Assembly (NCBI GenBank): GCA_003138815.1
Contig: PLHD01000035.1
Coordinates: forward strand, 1-64,000
DNA from: Acidimicrobiaceae bacterium
GTDB taxonomy: Bacteria > Actinomycetota > Acidimicrobiia > Acidimicrobiales > RAAP-2
DNA: 64,000 nt
Reading direction: 5' to 3'
Made by a program: the position numbers and the translations under genes. The notes below the pieces were generated by a model. That model worked only from the letters and a program-made list of their open reading frames with translations, was not told the DNA's origin and ran no database searches. This document shows, in pieces, positions 31,246-41,026 of this stretch (position 1 is the first letter of the stretch; each line of letters begins with the position of its first letter).

Positions 31246-31692
31246 ATGAGCGAGCAAGAGCCGCCGGCGGCCGGCGCCGACGCCGTCCAGTTCCGGGTGA
31301 TGACCGTCGAGTCGGTGCTCTTCGATCTGGGCGAAGCCTCGCCGCAGGTCCACCTGATGGAAGAGGAGTCGCCGTTCCGTTACCTGTCCATCAGCGTGGC
31401 GCTGCCCGAAGCCCAGGCAATCCACCACGCCCTCGTCGGCTCGAAGGGGCCGCGCCCCAGCACCCACGAGCTGGCCAGCGCCATCATCCGACAGCTCCAG
31501 GCCGACATCATCGCGGCGCGGATCCTGCGCCACGAGGGAGGCGTCTTCTACGCCGAGCTCGATCTCATGACCACGCGCGGCCGTCAGCAGTTCGACTGCC
31601 GCACGAGCGACGCGGTCATCCTGGCGCTGCGCCAGCCCGTGGCGGCGCCGATACTCTGCGCCGAAGAGGTCCTGGCGACGTTCTACTCCTGA
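31246..31692 (+). CDS. bifunctional nuclease domain protein (DUF151)
   Basis: YLSISVALPEAQAIHHAL; DLMTTRGRQQFDCRTSDAVILALRQPVAAPIL. Confidence 0.9.
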   Translation: MSEQEPPAAGADAVQFRVMTVESVLFDLGEASPQVHLMEEESPFRYLSISVALPEAQAIHHALVGSKGPRPSTHELASAIIRQLQADIIAARILRHEGGVFYAELDLMTTRGRQQFDCRTSDAVILALRQPVAAPILCAEEVLATFYS

Positions 31693-33041
31693 TCGAACTG
31701 CACCGAGCGGATCTCGCCGCCGGTGCGTTCGGTCTCGTTCTCGTCCGAGATCCGAAGCAGGATCGCGACGATGATGTAGTTGGCGAAGAGTGAGCTGCCT
31801 CCGTAGGCCATGAAGGGCAGCGTGATCCCGGTGAAGGGGAGGATCCTGAGCACGCCGGCCATGATGAAGAACGCCTGGAGTCCCATGATCGCCGAGAGGG
31901 CGACCGCGGCGAGTCGCACGAAGTCCGAGTGCGCGCGCTGGGCGATTCGGAATCCCTCGCCGACGAAGGCCGCGAAGAGGCAGAGCACCAGGATGATGCC
32001 GAGGAAGCCGAGCTCTTCGCCGACGGCCGCGAAGATCATGTCCGAGGTGATCTCCGGCACCGTCCCCGACTGGCCCAGTCCGAGACCCGTTCCGGTGATG
32101 CCGCCGGCGGCGAGCGAGAACCAACCGTAGGCGAGCTGGTGCGAGTAGGCGAAGTTGACCGCGGACCACGGATTGAGCCACTCGCTGACGCGCACGTGGA
32201 CCTGGCTGAAGAGATTGGCGGCGACGAGCGCTCCCGCGGCGAAGAGCACGAAGCCCAGCACGATGTAGGTCTTCAGGCCGGTGGTGATCCACAACATGGA
32301 GATGAAGAGCGCGAAGAGCAGCATCGCGAAGCCGATGTCGTTCTCGGCGCCCAGGATAACCAGGGTGAAGCCCCAGGCAAAGAGGATGGGCAGCAGGGTC
32401 TTGGGCGGGACGACGAGCCGCCGGCCTACGCGCTGGGTGGGCGTCGACAGCAGGTCACGGTTCGCCGCGAAGTACGACGCGAAGAAGAAGGCGAGCAGTA
32501 TCTTGGCGATCTCGACCGGTTGGAACGAGATCGGTCCGACCACCACCCACAGGCGCGCGCCATTGATGTCGGCACCGATGTGGGGCACGAGCGGCATGAG
32601 CAGCAGCAGCACCGCGGTGGTGAGCGTGAGGTAGCGGTACCGGTCGAGGTCGCGGATGCGCCGCACGAGCGCGAGCACCAGGATCAGGCCGACCGCGCTC
32701 ACCAGGAACCAGACGGCCTGGTAGGCCGCGCGCGGCGGGTTCCACCGGGCGATCTCGACGTAGCCGATGCCGTTGAGCAGCGTGGCGATCGGCAGGAGCA
32801 CCTGGGAGGAGTTGGGGGCCAAGCGACGGATGGCGACGTGCATGCACAGGGAGATGACGACGATGCTCGTGAGGAACAGCCACAGTCGCGATGGCATATG
32901 ACCCTGGGAGCCCAGCGAGGCCAGCACGTAGAAGGCGGTCGTGATGAACCAGGCCATCGCCATGAGACCGAGCTCGGTCGAGCGGGACTTGGAGGGCGCA
33001 GGCTGGACCCCGCGCTGCATGCTGCTTGCGAGTCTCGCCAC
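31683..33041 (-). CDS. FtsW/RodA (SEDS) family protein, copy 2
   Basis: multi-TM; VVVGPISFQPVEIAKILLAFFFASYF; LPFTGITLPFMAYGGSSLFANYI. Confidence 0.9.
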   Translation of the reverse strand: MARLASSMQRGVQPAPSKSRSTELGLMAMAWFITTAFYVLASLGSQGHMPSRLWLFLTSIVVISLCMHVAIRRLAPNSSQVLLPIATLLNGIGYVEIARWNPPRAAYQAVWFLVSAVGLILVLALVRRIRDLDRYRYLTLTTAVLLLLMPLVPHIGADINGARLWVVVGPISFQPVEIAKILLAFFFASYFAANRDLLSTPTQRVGRRLVVPPKTLLPILFAWGFTLVILGAENDIGFAMLLFALFISMLWITTGLKTYIVLGFVLFAAGALVAANLFSQVHVRVSEWLNPWSAVNFAYSHQLAYGWFSLAAGGITGTGLGLGQSGTVPEITSDMIFAAVGEELGFLGIILVLCLFAAFVGEGFRIAQRAHSDFVRLAAVALSAIMGLQAFFIMAGVLRILPFTGITLPFMAYGGSSLFANYIIVAILLRISDENETERTGGEIRSVQFDQE

Positions 33042-33104
33042 TGTTTAAGAGTAGCCGTACCATGGTAGAAAGGATTCCCACTGCAACAGAAAGAGCAACC
33101 GTCC

Positions 33105-35162
33105 GTGGCTATCGACCTCCTCTCGTTTGGACCCGAGCGCTTCTCCAGTCGCGAACTTTCGAGACTGGAGTTCGGCGCACGGCTGCTCGACCTGGGCGGG
33201 GACCAGCGCCTGCCGATCCTCGAGCGCTGCAAGTTCGTCGCGATCTTCGCCGACATGGTCGACGAGTTCTTCCAGGTGCGTGTCGTGAGCCTGGAGGACA
33301 AGGTTGCCGCCGGCGTGCAGACGCCCTCGCTCGACGGCGTGCGGCCCCGCCAGCAGCTGTCCGCCATCCGTGAACGGGTGATGTCGCTGATGGAGCGCCA
33401 GGACCGGCTGGTGCTCGATCAGCTGCTGCCCGAGCTGGCCGACGCCGGCCTCGCGATCGTTCATTACGGCGAGCTCGACGAGGAGGAGCGCCTGCACCTC
33501 TCGAAGTTCTTCAACGAGAACGTCTACCCGGTCCTGACGCCGCTCGCGGTCGATCCGGGCCATCCGTTCCCCATGATCTCGAATCTGTCGCTCAACATCG
33601 CCGTGACGGTGCTCGACCCGGTCACCGGCGAGGAGCGCAGCGCCCGGGTCAAGGTGCCCAACTCGCTTCCGCGCTTCCTGCACGCCGGGACGAGCCGTTG
33701 GTGCCTCTTGGAGGACCTGGTGATGGCGAACCTCGACCAGCTCTTTCCGGGAATGGTCATCTATCGCGCCGACCTCTTCCGCGTGACGCGCAACGCGGAC
33801 CTCGCCCTGGACGAGGACGAGGCCGACGACCTTCTGGTGGCGCTCGAGGTCGAGCTGCGTCGGCGTCGCTTCGGCGAGGCGCTGCGCATCGAGATCCAGC
33901 GCGGGATGTCCGAGGAGTTCCTCGGGCTACTCGTCGAGCAGTTCGAGCTGAGCCCTTCGAGTGTCTACGTGACCGACGCCCCCCTGGGCCTGCACGACCT
34001 GTGGAGCCTCTACGACATCGACCGGCCGGATCTCAAGGGCGAGGGATGGTCACCGCTGACCCCGAAGCGCCTGCTGGCGGGCGACCACGTGGGCGACGTC
34101 TTCGCCGCGATCCGCGAAGAGGACATCCTGCTGCACCACCCCTACGAGTCCTTCACCGACTCGGTCGAGGTGTTCATCGCCCAGGCCGCCGATGATCCCA
34201 AGGTCGTGGGCATCAAGCAGACGCTCTACCGGACCTCGGGCGACTCTCCGGTGGTGGGTTCTCTCATCCGCGCGGCGGAGCACGGCAAGCAGGTTGTGGC
34301 GCTCGTGGAGCTGAAGGCCCGCTTCGACGAGGCCGCCAACATCGAATGGGCCAAGACCCTCGAGGACTCGGGCGTGCACGTGGTCTACGGGATCGTCGGG
34401 CTGAAGACGCACTCCAAGACCGCGCTCGTCGTGCGCAGCGAAGGCAACACGACCAACCGCTACGTCCACATCGCCACCGGCAACTACAACTCCAAGACCG
34501 CGCGCAACTACGAGGACTTCGGGATGCTGACCTGCAACCCCGACATCGCCCACGACATCGGAGAGCTCTTCAACTTCCTCACCGGCTTCGCGCGCCACGG
34601 CGACTACTCCAAGATCATCGTGAGCCCCATCTCGACGAGGATCCGGATCGTCGAGCTGATCAATCAGCAGCGCGACCTCGGGCCGGAGGGGCGGATCTCG
34701 CTGAAGGCCAACGGGCTCACCGACCCCACGATCATCGACGCGCTGTACGAGGCGAGCGCCGCGGGCGTGGAGATCCGCCTCGAGGTTCGCACGCTCTGCT
34801 GCCTGCGCCCGGGGGTGGCCGGCCTCTCCGAGCACATCACGGTGCACAGCCTCGTCGGCGAGTTCCTCGAGCACTCCCGGGTGTTCATCTTCGGCCGGCG
34901 CGGCGAGAGGTCCTTCTCGGTCTACATCGGCTCGGCGGACCTGATGGAGCGCAATCTCGACCGGCGCGTCGAGGTGCTCGTTCCCATCGAGGACCCGACC
35001 CTGCAGGAGGAGCTGCTCGAGGCCTTCGAGATCACGTGGCGTGACGACCTGTTCACGTGGGTGCTCGGAACCGATCGTCGGTGGCGGCGCCTCCAGCCGG
35101 TGAACAGCTTCTCCGCGCAGGCCGAGTTCAAGCGGCTGGCGCTGGCCCGGTCTCGCTCGTAG
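33105..35162 (+). CDS. ppk: polyphosphate kinase 1
   Basis: SRELSRLEFGARLLD; HHPYESFTDSVEVFIAQAADDPKVVGIKQTLYRTSGDSPVVGSL; GNYNSKTARNYEDFG. Confidence 0.97.
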   Translation: MAIDLLSFGPERFSSRELSRLEFGARLLDLGGDQRLPILERCKFVAIFADMVDEFFQVRVVSLEDKVAAGVQTPSLDGVRPRQQLSAIRERVMSLMERQDRLVLDQLLPELADAGLAIVHYGELDEEERLHLSKFFNENVYPVLTPLAVDPGHPFPMISNLSLNIAVTVLDPVTGEERSARVKVPNSLPRFLHAGTSRWCLLEDLVMANLDQLFPGMVIYRADLFRVTRNADLALDEDEADDLLVALEVELRRRRFGEALRIEIQRGMSEEFLGLLVEQFELSPSSVYVTDAPLGLHDLWSLYDIDRPDLKGEGWSPLTPKRLLAGDHVGDVFAAIREEDILLHHPYESFTDSVEVFIAQAADDPKVVGIKQTLYRTSGDSPVVGSLIRAAEHGKQVVALVELKARFDEAANIEWAKTLEDSGVHVVYGIVGLKTHSKTALVVRSEGNTTNRYVHIATGNYNSKTARNYEDFGMLTCNPDIAHDIGELFNFLTGFARHGDYSKIIVSPISTRIRIVELINQQRDLGPEGRISLKANGLTDPTIIDALYEASAAGVEIRLEVRTLCCLRPGVAGLSEHITVHSLVGEFLEHSRVFIFGRRGERSFSVYIGSADLMERNLDRRVEVLVPIEDPTLQEELLEAFEITWRDDLFTWVLGTDRRWRRLQPVNSFSAQAEFKRLALARSRS

Positions 35163-36195
35163 CGCCCGGACGAGCCTCGGGTCCGCGCCGCCACTGCAGG
35201 CTCGCGTAGGCCGCGCCGCCGATGGGGATCGGTATCCAGAAGTTGACGAGGCGGTAGGCCAGTACGGCGAGGATCGCCTGGGCGTGGGGCACGCCAAATC
35301 CGACCAAGGTGGAGATCAGGATGCTCTCAATGATGCCGAGCCCCCCGGGCGTGATCGGAATGGCCGCGAGGATGTTCGCCAGGCCGTAGGCGACGAGCAG
35401 GTCGATGGGCGAGATCGGGTAGCCGAACGACCACAGGAAGACCCACAGGCATCCGGCGTCCAAGAGCCAGTTGAGCCCGGCCCACGTGAAGGCCCACCAG
35501 AGCGTGCGTCGGTTGTTTATCAGCATCGTGATGCGCTCGGCAATCTTCTTCAGCAGCGCCGACACGGCGTCGGGGTTGACGGCCGGGACCCTCTGGGCCG
35601 CGAACCGGAGCCAGTTGTCAGCGTGGCGCTGGCCGCGGGTGATGAGCAGGATCGTCCCGAAGAAGGCCAGCATCAGGAACACCCCGGCGAGGGCCGCGAA
35701 GCCGTACGCGGGATTGAAGCCCCGCAGCGGGATCGAGATGACCAGGGCCATCCAAAAGATGATGTTCAGCACGACGGCCGAGCCGCTGCCCTGGGCGGCC
35801 AGCCCGAAGGCGTTGGTCTCGCGCGGCACCCCGAGCTCGTTGAAGATGCGGTATGCCAGGGCGCCCGCGGGAGCGGTGCCGCCCGGGATCACGTGGCTGA
35901 TGGCCAGCCCCGCGAGATTGACCCGCAGTGTGCTGTAGCGGCTCGGCGCGTAGGGGTACATGACCGTGCGGGTGAGCTCGACGTACGCGTAGATCGCCGC
36001 GAGCTCGAAGATTATCGCGAGGGCCACCAGCAGGGGGTTGAGCGACGCGAGCAGGTGCAGCGGATGCACCTTGCGAGCGTTCGCGAACTGGGGCACCACG
36101 AGGTACATCAGTACGAAGACCAGACAGCCCGCGCTGAAGATGATGCGAAGCTCGCGCGGCATCGCGAATCGTTTCTTGGCGGTGGCGTCGGTCAT
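35128..36195 (-). CDS. lysylphosphatidylglycerol synthase TM region/UPF0104 (flippase-like) membrane protein
   Basis: multi-TM; ISHVIPGGTAPAGALAYRIF; ANILAAIPITPGGLGIIESILISTLVGFG. Confidence 0.88.
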   Translation of the reverse strand: MTDATAKKRFAMPRELRIIFSAGCLVFVLMYLVVPQFANARKVHPLHLLASLNPLLVALAIIFELAAIYAYVELTRTVMYPYAPSRYSTLRVNLAGLAISHVIPGGTAPAGALAYRIFNELGVPRETNAFGLAAQGSGSAVVLNIIFWMALVISIPLRGFNPAYGFAALAGVFLMLAFFGTILLITRGQRHADNWLRFAAQRVPAVNPDAVSALLKKIAERITMLINNRRTLWWAFTWAGLNWLLDAGCLWVFLWSFGYPISPIDLLVAYGLANILAAIPITPGGLGIIESILISTLVGFGVPHAQAILAVLAYRLVNFWIPIPIGGAAYASLQWRRGPEARPGATSETGPAPAA

Positions 36196-36213
36196 AAGGC
36201 TTCCCTAAGCCTT
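36196..36213. repeat. perfect inverted repeat AAGGCTT-CCCT-AAGCCTT abutting the start codon of the minus-strand flippase-like gene
   Basis: 7-bp arms with 4-nt loop, directly adjacent to CAT 36193-36195. Confidence 0.8.
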
Positions 36214-36281
36214 ACACTTTCCGGCCGACGAGGGGCGGAGCCGGCAAATTCCCGCTGGGGCACGGTCGTTAGAATCCAATG

Positions 36282-37001
36282 ATGCGTACTCTCGTGGTGT
36301 TGCCCACGTACAACGAGATATTGAACGTTGAATCGATGCTGCGCACGCTGCGCGGGGTCGTGCCGAACGCCGATCTCCTGGTCGTCGACGACGCCAGCCC
36401 CGACGGTACGTCGGTCAGGGCCGAGCAGCTGGCCCGGGAGCTGGGACAGATCCAGATAGTGAGCCGCGCCGCCAAGAGCGGCCTCGGCGGCGCGTACCGC
36501 GCGGGGTTCACCTGGGGACTCGAGCGCGGCTACGACCATTTCGTGGAGATCGACTGCGACTTCTCGCACGACCCCCAGGCGCTGCCGACGCTGCTCGAGG
36601 CCGCTGAGACCCACGAGGTCGTGATCGGATCGCGCTACGTTCGCGGCGGGGCGATCCCTAAGTGGTCGTTCTCGCGCCGGCTGCTGTCGCGCGGCGGCAA
36701 TCAGTACGCATCGGTCATGCTGGGCCTTGGGGTCGCCGATTCGACCGCCGGCTACCGCGTCTACTCCAAGAGCGCGCTGGAGAAGATCCGCTACGAGTCG
36801 GTGCGCGCCGACGGCTACGGCTTCCAGATAGAGATGACCTACCGGGCCCGGCGCGCCGGCGCCTCGATCGTCGAGGTTCCGATCTCGTTCACCGACCGGG
36901 CGCTCGGCGAGTCCAAGATGTCGCGGGCCATCGTAGTCGAGGCCCTCTTCCTGGTGACGTTGTGGGCGCTCGAGAGGCCCTTTCGTCGCCGGGTCCGCTA
37001 G
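36282..37001 (+). CDS. polyprenol monophosphomannose synthase (GT2, Ppm1/DPM1-like)
   Basis: LVVLPTYNEILNVESML; LLVVDDASPDGTS; MDxDFSHDP-like EIDCDFSHDPQALP; ATG 36279 is the track start. Confidence 0.92.
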   Translation: MRTLVVLPTYNEILNVESMLRTLRGVVPNADLLVVDDASPDGTSVRAEQLARELGQIQIVSRAAKSGLGGAYRAGFTWGLERGYDHFVEIDCDFSHDPQALPTLLEAAETHEVVIGSRYVRGGAIPKWSFSRRLLSRGGNQYASVMLGLGVADSTAGYRVYSKSALEKIRYESVRADGYGFQIEMTYRARRAGASIVEVPISFTDRALGESKMSRAIVVEALFLVTLWALERPFRRRVR

Positions 37002-38239
37002 ACGCGGTCGACCAGGACCGACGACAGGACGCTGGCCAGCTTGTCCTTGGTCTCTTCGCGCTCGGCGATGGGGTCGGACTCGCTCACGATGCCCGCCCCC
37101 GCCCACGCCTCGAACTCTGTCCCGTGGATGATGACCCCGCGGATGCCGATCCACCACTCGCCGTCGCCCTCGGCGTCGATCCAGCCGACCGGACCGGCGT
37201 AGTGCCCCCGGTCGTGCTGTTCGAGGCGCGCGATGAGGTCGTAGGCGTCGTCGCGGGGTATTCCGCCGACGGCGGCCGTGGGGTGCAGGAGTCGAAGCAC
37301 GTCCAGGGCGTCGGGTGCGGTCGCCCGGTCCTGGCGCACGGCCGAGACCCAGGTGCCCAGGTGCGCGACGGTGCGCAGCGTCACGATGGACGGAGTGGCA
37401 TCGACGGTGATGTCGTCGTAGTGGCTCGAGAGGTGGCGCACCAGGTCGTCCACGAGCACGGTGTGTTCGTGGAGGTTCTTGGTGCTGCCGAGCAGCCAGT
37501 TGTGGTAGTCGTCCGGCGCGACGTTGGCGGGCAGCGCGATGGTGCCGGCCAGCGGATGGCACTGCACCGTGGCGCCAGTGCGGCGCACCAGCAGTTCGGG
37601 GCTGGCCCCGACGAAGCGCCGCCCGCCGGGCGTGGGGAGGCTGTAGATCGTGCAGATCGGCTCGCGCTGGCGAAGCCGTGCGGCGATCGCCGCGGCGTCG
37701 AGTGACTCGGGAACCGAGCCGGTGACCGCGCGCGCCAGCACGACCTTGTCGATCTCCTTGCGGCGCAGCACCTCGACGGCGAGGGCGACGCTGTGCGCGT
37801 ACTCCTCGGGGGTCGGCTGGTACGTCAGGGTCCGGACTGCCTGGGTCTCCTGGCTCGGGACCGGTTCGCCGTCGAGCAGATCGGCCCAGGGCGCCGAGCC
37901 GGCGACGCGGGTGATCCACGCCTGGCCGTCCCTGGTCTGGGTGAGCAGGTACCTCGGCACGTCGAGCTGGCCGGGCGCGTGGCGGTCGAAGGGCAACGAG
38001 GCGAAGGCCACGATGCCGGTGCCGGGGGGGGCCGTGACACCCTCGAGCTCGTGCTCTCGCATCTGGGCCCGGGCGTCGGTGTGGTGCTCCAGGCCCGCAG
38101 CGAGCTGGATCGACAGCGCCGCTCCGCCGAATCCGCTGCGAATCACGTCGGCGGTCTCAACCAGCCAGCCGTCGCGCGAGCCCAGGGCACGAAGCTGTCC
38201 CCGGTTGACCGGCTCGATGCGTTCGCGGACGAACCTCAC
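36998..38239 (-). CDS. menF: isochorismate synthase
   Basis: chorismate-binding domain: KIDKVVLARAV-like KEIDKVVLARAVTG; FVGASPELLVRR; HPTAAVGGIPRDDA. Confidence 0.9.
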   Translation of the reverse strand: MRFVRERIEPVNRGQLRALGSRDGWLVETADVIRSGFGGAALSIQLAAGLEHHTDARAQMREHELEGVTAPPGTGIVAFASLPFDRHAPGQLDVPRYLLTQTRDGQAWITRVAGSAPWADLLDGEPVPSQETQAVRTLTYQPTPEEYAHSVALAVEVLRRKEIDKVVLARAVTGSVPESLDAAAIAARLRQREPICTIYSLPTPGGRRFVGASPELLVRRTGATVQCHPLAGTIALPANVAPDDYHNWLLGSTKNLHEHTVLVDDLVRHLSSHYDDITVDATPSIVTLRTVAHLGTWVSAVRQDRATAPDALDVLRLLHPTAAVGGIPRDDAYDLIARLEQHDRGHYAGPVGWIDAEGDGEWWIGIRGVIIHGTEFEAWAGAGIVSESDPIAEREETKDKLASVLSSVLVDRV

Positions 38240-38928
38240 GACGCCCTGGTCCCGATGAACTGCTGGCTCAGCCCGCCCATCACCCGCCGGTGGTTCACCG
38301 CGCGAAAGCCCGAGTCGTTGAGCATCCGCACGATCTCCGGCGCCGACGGCAGGTAGGCCGTCGACTGGGGCAGGTAGTGGTACGCCGCCCGGTCCGACAG
38401 GAGCGATCCAATGAAGGGGACGGCCCTGCGAAACCAGAAGCGGAAGCCCGCCTTCCAGAGGCCCGAGCGCGGCTCGGCGACCTCCAGGAGCGAGAGCCGC
38501 CCACCGGGTCGGGTCACCCTGGCCATCTCGGCGAACGTGGCGGCCAGGTCGGTGAAGTTGCGCAGCGCGTAGCCGCAGGTGATCCCGTCGAAGGCGGCCG
38601 CGCGGAACGGGAGCGAAGAGGCGTCGGCCTGCACGCGCTCGGGCATCGCGCGTCCGGCCTGCAGCATCCCGTAGCTGAGGTCGGTGGCGATCGCTCGGTG
38701 GCCTTGTCGGCTCAACTCGCGGGTGAAGTCGCCCGTCCCGGCGGCGACGTCGAGGACCACGCTGTTCGCGGCCAGACGGAGGTCGATGACGGCGCGGCGA
38801 CGCCAGCGCGCGTCGAGTCCGAAGGTCATGAGCTTGTTGACGAGCTCGTAGCGCGAGGCGATGGAATCGAACATCGCACGAACCTGGCGAGTCTTCTCCT
38901 CACCCTGGGGCAGCGGGGTCGTGGGCAC
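38236..38928 (-). CDS. menG: demethylmenaquinone methyltransferase
   Basis: VRAMFDSIASRYELVNKLMTFGLDARWRR; LDVAAGTGDFTREL; CGYALRNF. Confidence 0.95.
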   Translation of the reverse strand: MPTTPLPQGEEKTRQVRAMFDSIASRYELVNKLMTFGLDARWRRRAVIDLRLAANSVVLDVAAGTGDFTRELSRQGHRAIATDLSYGMLQAGRAMPERVQADASSLPFRAAAFDGITCGYALRNFTDLAATFAEMARVTRPGGRLSLLEVAEPRSGLWKAGFRFWFRRAVPFIGSLLSDRAAYHYLPQSTAYLPSAPEIVRMLNDSGFRAVNHRRVMGGLSQQFIGTRAS

Positions 38929-38932
38929 GTGC

Positions 38933-39388
38933 TTAGAGGTAGTAGCGGGAAACCACTTGGGCGACGCACGAGGGCTTGGTTGAGTCCTTCATCTCGACGA
39001 TCACGTCCATCACCACCTGGACCCCGCCCGTGATGGGCTCGATCGACGCCAGCGTGGCTCCGGCGCGAATCTGCGAGCCCACGAGCACCGGGCTCGTGAA
39101 GCGCACCTTGTTCGTGCCGTAGTTCACGCCCATGCGCACGCCGTCGACGTGCATCACGCCCGACAGCAGCGAAGGGATGAGTGAGAGGGTGAAGTAGCCG
39201 TGGGCGATGGTGCCGCCGAACGGACCGGTCGACGCCCTCTGGGGATCGACGTGGATCCATTGGTGGTCGCCGGTGGCGTCGGCGAAGAGATCAACCTGCT
39301 CTTGAGTCACCGTGCGATAGTCGCCGAAACCCAGGTGGGTGCCCACGAGCGAAGCCAGATCATCGATGCTTTTGACGTGTGTGGTCAT
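38933..39388 (-). CDS. MaoC-family (R)-hydratase
   Basis: FADATGDHQWIHVDPQRASTGPFGGTIAHGYFTLSL. Confidence 0.95.
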   Translation of the reverse strand: MTTHVKSIDDLASLVGTHLGFGDYRTVTQEQVDLFADATGDHQWIHVDPQRASTGPFGGTIAHGYFTLSLIPSLLSGVMHVDGVRMGVNYGTNKVRFTSPVLVGSQIRAGATLASIEPITGGVQVVMDVIVEMKDSTKPSCVAQVVSRYYL

Positions 39389-39465
39389 AACAACCTCCTG
39401 ACAGACTCTATCTTTCGCGGCGGTCTTCGATGATGCCTCGTTGCGGCGCCAATTAGGATGCAGCC

Positions 39466-40167
39466 ATGTCCGCGGAACACTACGAGGAGCACCATCGCCA
39501 GATAAGCGGTGGTTGGTTCCGGGCGGGGATCTTCGGGGTGAGCGACGGGCTGGTCACCAACGTCTCGCTCATCCTCGGATTCGCGGGAGCCAATCCCGGC
39601 CACAGCGTCGTTCGACTGGCCGGCCTCGCCGGGCTGGTGGCCGGCGGCTTTTCCATGGGCAGCGGGGAGTACCTGTCGATGCGGGCCCAAAAGGAGCTGC
39701 TGGAGTACGAGATCGACGTCGAGAGGATCGCGCACCTGAAGGATCCCGCGGGCGAGCGGATCGAGCTGCGCCAGATCTTCATCGATCGCGGCATCGAGCC
39801 GGATCTGGCCGAGCGCCTCTCGGTGGACCTCATGCGCGACCCGGACCTGGCGCTGCGCACCCACACGCGCGAAGAACTGGGCATAGACCCCTCCGCGACC
39901 GGCTCGCCCTGGATGGCCGCGATCTCGTCGTTCTTCGCCTTCGTCGTCGGCGCCTTCGTCCCGCTCCTGCCGTGGCTCTGGTCCTCGACCGGCAATCCGG
40001 TCTACTGGTCGATCGCGTTCGGCGCCCTGTGCGCCGGCGGCGTCGGGGCGGGTATTGGCTGGTACACGCACCGGGGGATGGTGCCCTGCGCCCTGCGCCA
40101 GATGTACATCGCGGCCCTGGCCGCCGGCGTCACCTTCGGACTGGGGTACCTGGTCGGCTCTAAGTAG
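39466..40167 (+). CDS. VIT1/CCC1 family iron/manganese transporter
   Basis: FGVSDGLVTNVSLILGFAGA; GGFSMGSGEYLSMRAQKE. Confidence 0.93.
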   Translation: MSAEHYEEHHRQISGGWFRAGIFGVSDGLVTNVSLILGFAGANPGHSVVRLAGLAGLVAGGFSMGSGEYLSMRAQKELLEYEIDVERIAHLKDPAGERIELRQIFIDRGIEPDLAERLSVDLMRDPDLALRTHTREELGIDPSATGSPWMAAISSFFAFVVGAFVPLLPWLWSSTGNPVYWSIAFGALCAGGVGAGIGWYTHRGMVPCALRQMYIAALAAGVTFGLGYLVGSK

Positions 40168-41002
40168 CCGCGGTGAAGCGAACGAGATTGTCCTCTCGTT
40201 CGACGACGAACCCCAGCGACTCGTAGAGCTTGCTGGCGATCGTGTTCGACTGGTCCACGAAGAGCACCGCCGACGATACGCCCTTCTTGCGCAGCGAGGC
40301 GAGACCCTGGGTCACCATGATCCGCCCCAGGTCCCTTCCCTGGAAGTCGGGGTGCACGGAGATGACGTAGATCTCGCCGAAGCGGTCCGGATGCAGCTCG
40401 TGGACCTTGGTCCAGCACGAGGCCGCGAGCCTCCCGTCGATCTCCAAGAGCAGGAAGCCGGACGGGTCGAACCACGGCTCGTCGATCCGCTCCTCCAGGT
40501 CGCACAGGAGCCACGCTCCCTGTTCGGGGTGGTGCGCGAAGGCGGCGTTGTTCTGCTGGAGCCACGTGTCCTCGTCGCGGCGCGGCTCGAACGCGCGAAG
40601 GGTCGCTCCGGCGGGCACGTCGACGACGTCGACCGGCAGGGGGGTGCGCATCATCTGGAGGGTTCGTATCACCGTGCCGTGCTCGATCAGGTGCGAGTCG
40701 CGCTTCCACCAGTCCACCTGCGGGTGGACCTCGAGGACGGCGTTCAGCAGGTCCTGGTCGAATCGACCGCCGCACATCTCGATGGTCGGATGCTCGGAGC
40801 CCGCGAGCAGGGCGTAGCCCTCCAGGTTCCCTTCGAGGTGTCGCAGCCAGTGCTCAGCCTTCCAGCCGTGCACGACGATCCGTCGGCTGCCCTCGTCGAT
40901 CGCCTCGCGGCCCAGGACGGCTTCGGTCCGGTTGAGCAGGTTCAGGACGTCGAGACGCTGTTCGGCCGTCAGTGATGCAGCAGAAGTCCACGAATTGCTC
41001 AT
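40160..41002 (-). CDS. mshD: mycothiol synthase (GNAT family)
   Basis: tandem GNAT; NNAAFAHHPEQGAWLLCDLEERIDEPWFDPSGFLLLE; GEIYVISVHPDFQGRDLGRIMVTQGL. Confidence 0.92.
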   Translation of the reverse strand: MSNSWTSAASLTAEQRLDVLNLLNRTEAVLGREAIDEGSRRIVVHGWKAEHWLRHLEGNLEGYALLAGSEHPTIEMCGGRFDQDLLNAVLEVHPQVDWWKRDSHLIEHGTVIRTLQMMRTPLPVDVVDVPAGATLRAFEPRRDEDTWLQQNNAAFAHHPEQGAWLLCDLEERIDEPWFDPSGFLLLEIDGRLAASCWTKVHELHPDRFGEIYVISVHPDFQGRDLGRIMVTQGLASLRKKGVSSAVLFVDQSNTIASKLYESLGFVVEREDNLVRFTAAT

Positions 41003-41026
41003 GGGCGAAGGTTACCGGTCGCTTGG

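Noticed and set aside
29754-31793. 679-aa plus-strand ORF
   Set aside because: Wrong-frame overlap of aroE and the SEDS gene, Arg/Pro-rich
30022-32292. 756-aa minus-strand ORF
   Set aside because: Runs antisense through SEDS copy 1 and DUF151, then out of frame over SEDS copy 2; composition is artefactual
36279-36281. ATG 36279 as start of the GT2 gene
   Set aside because: Only 3 nt from the TAGAAT -10; ATG 36282 fits the 6-nt spacing seen elsewhere
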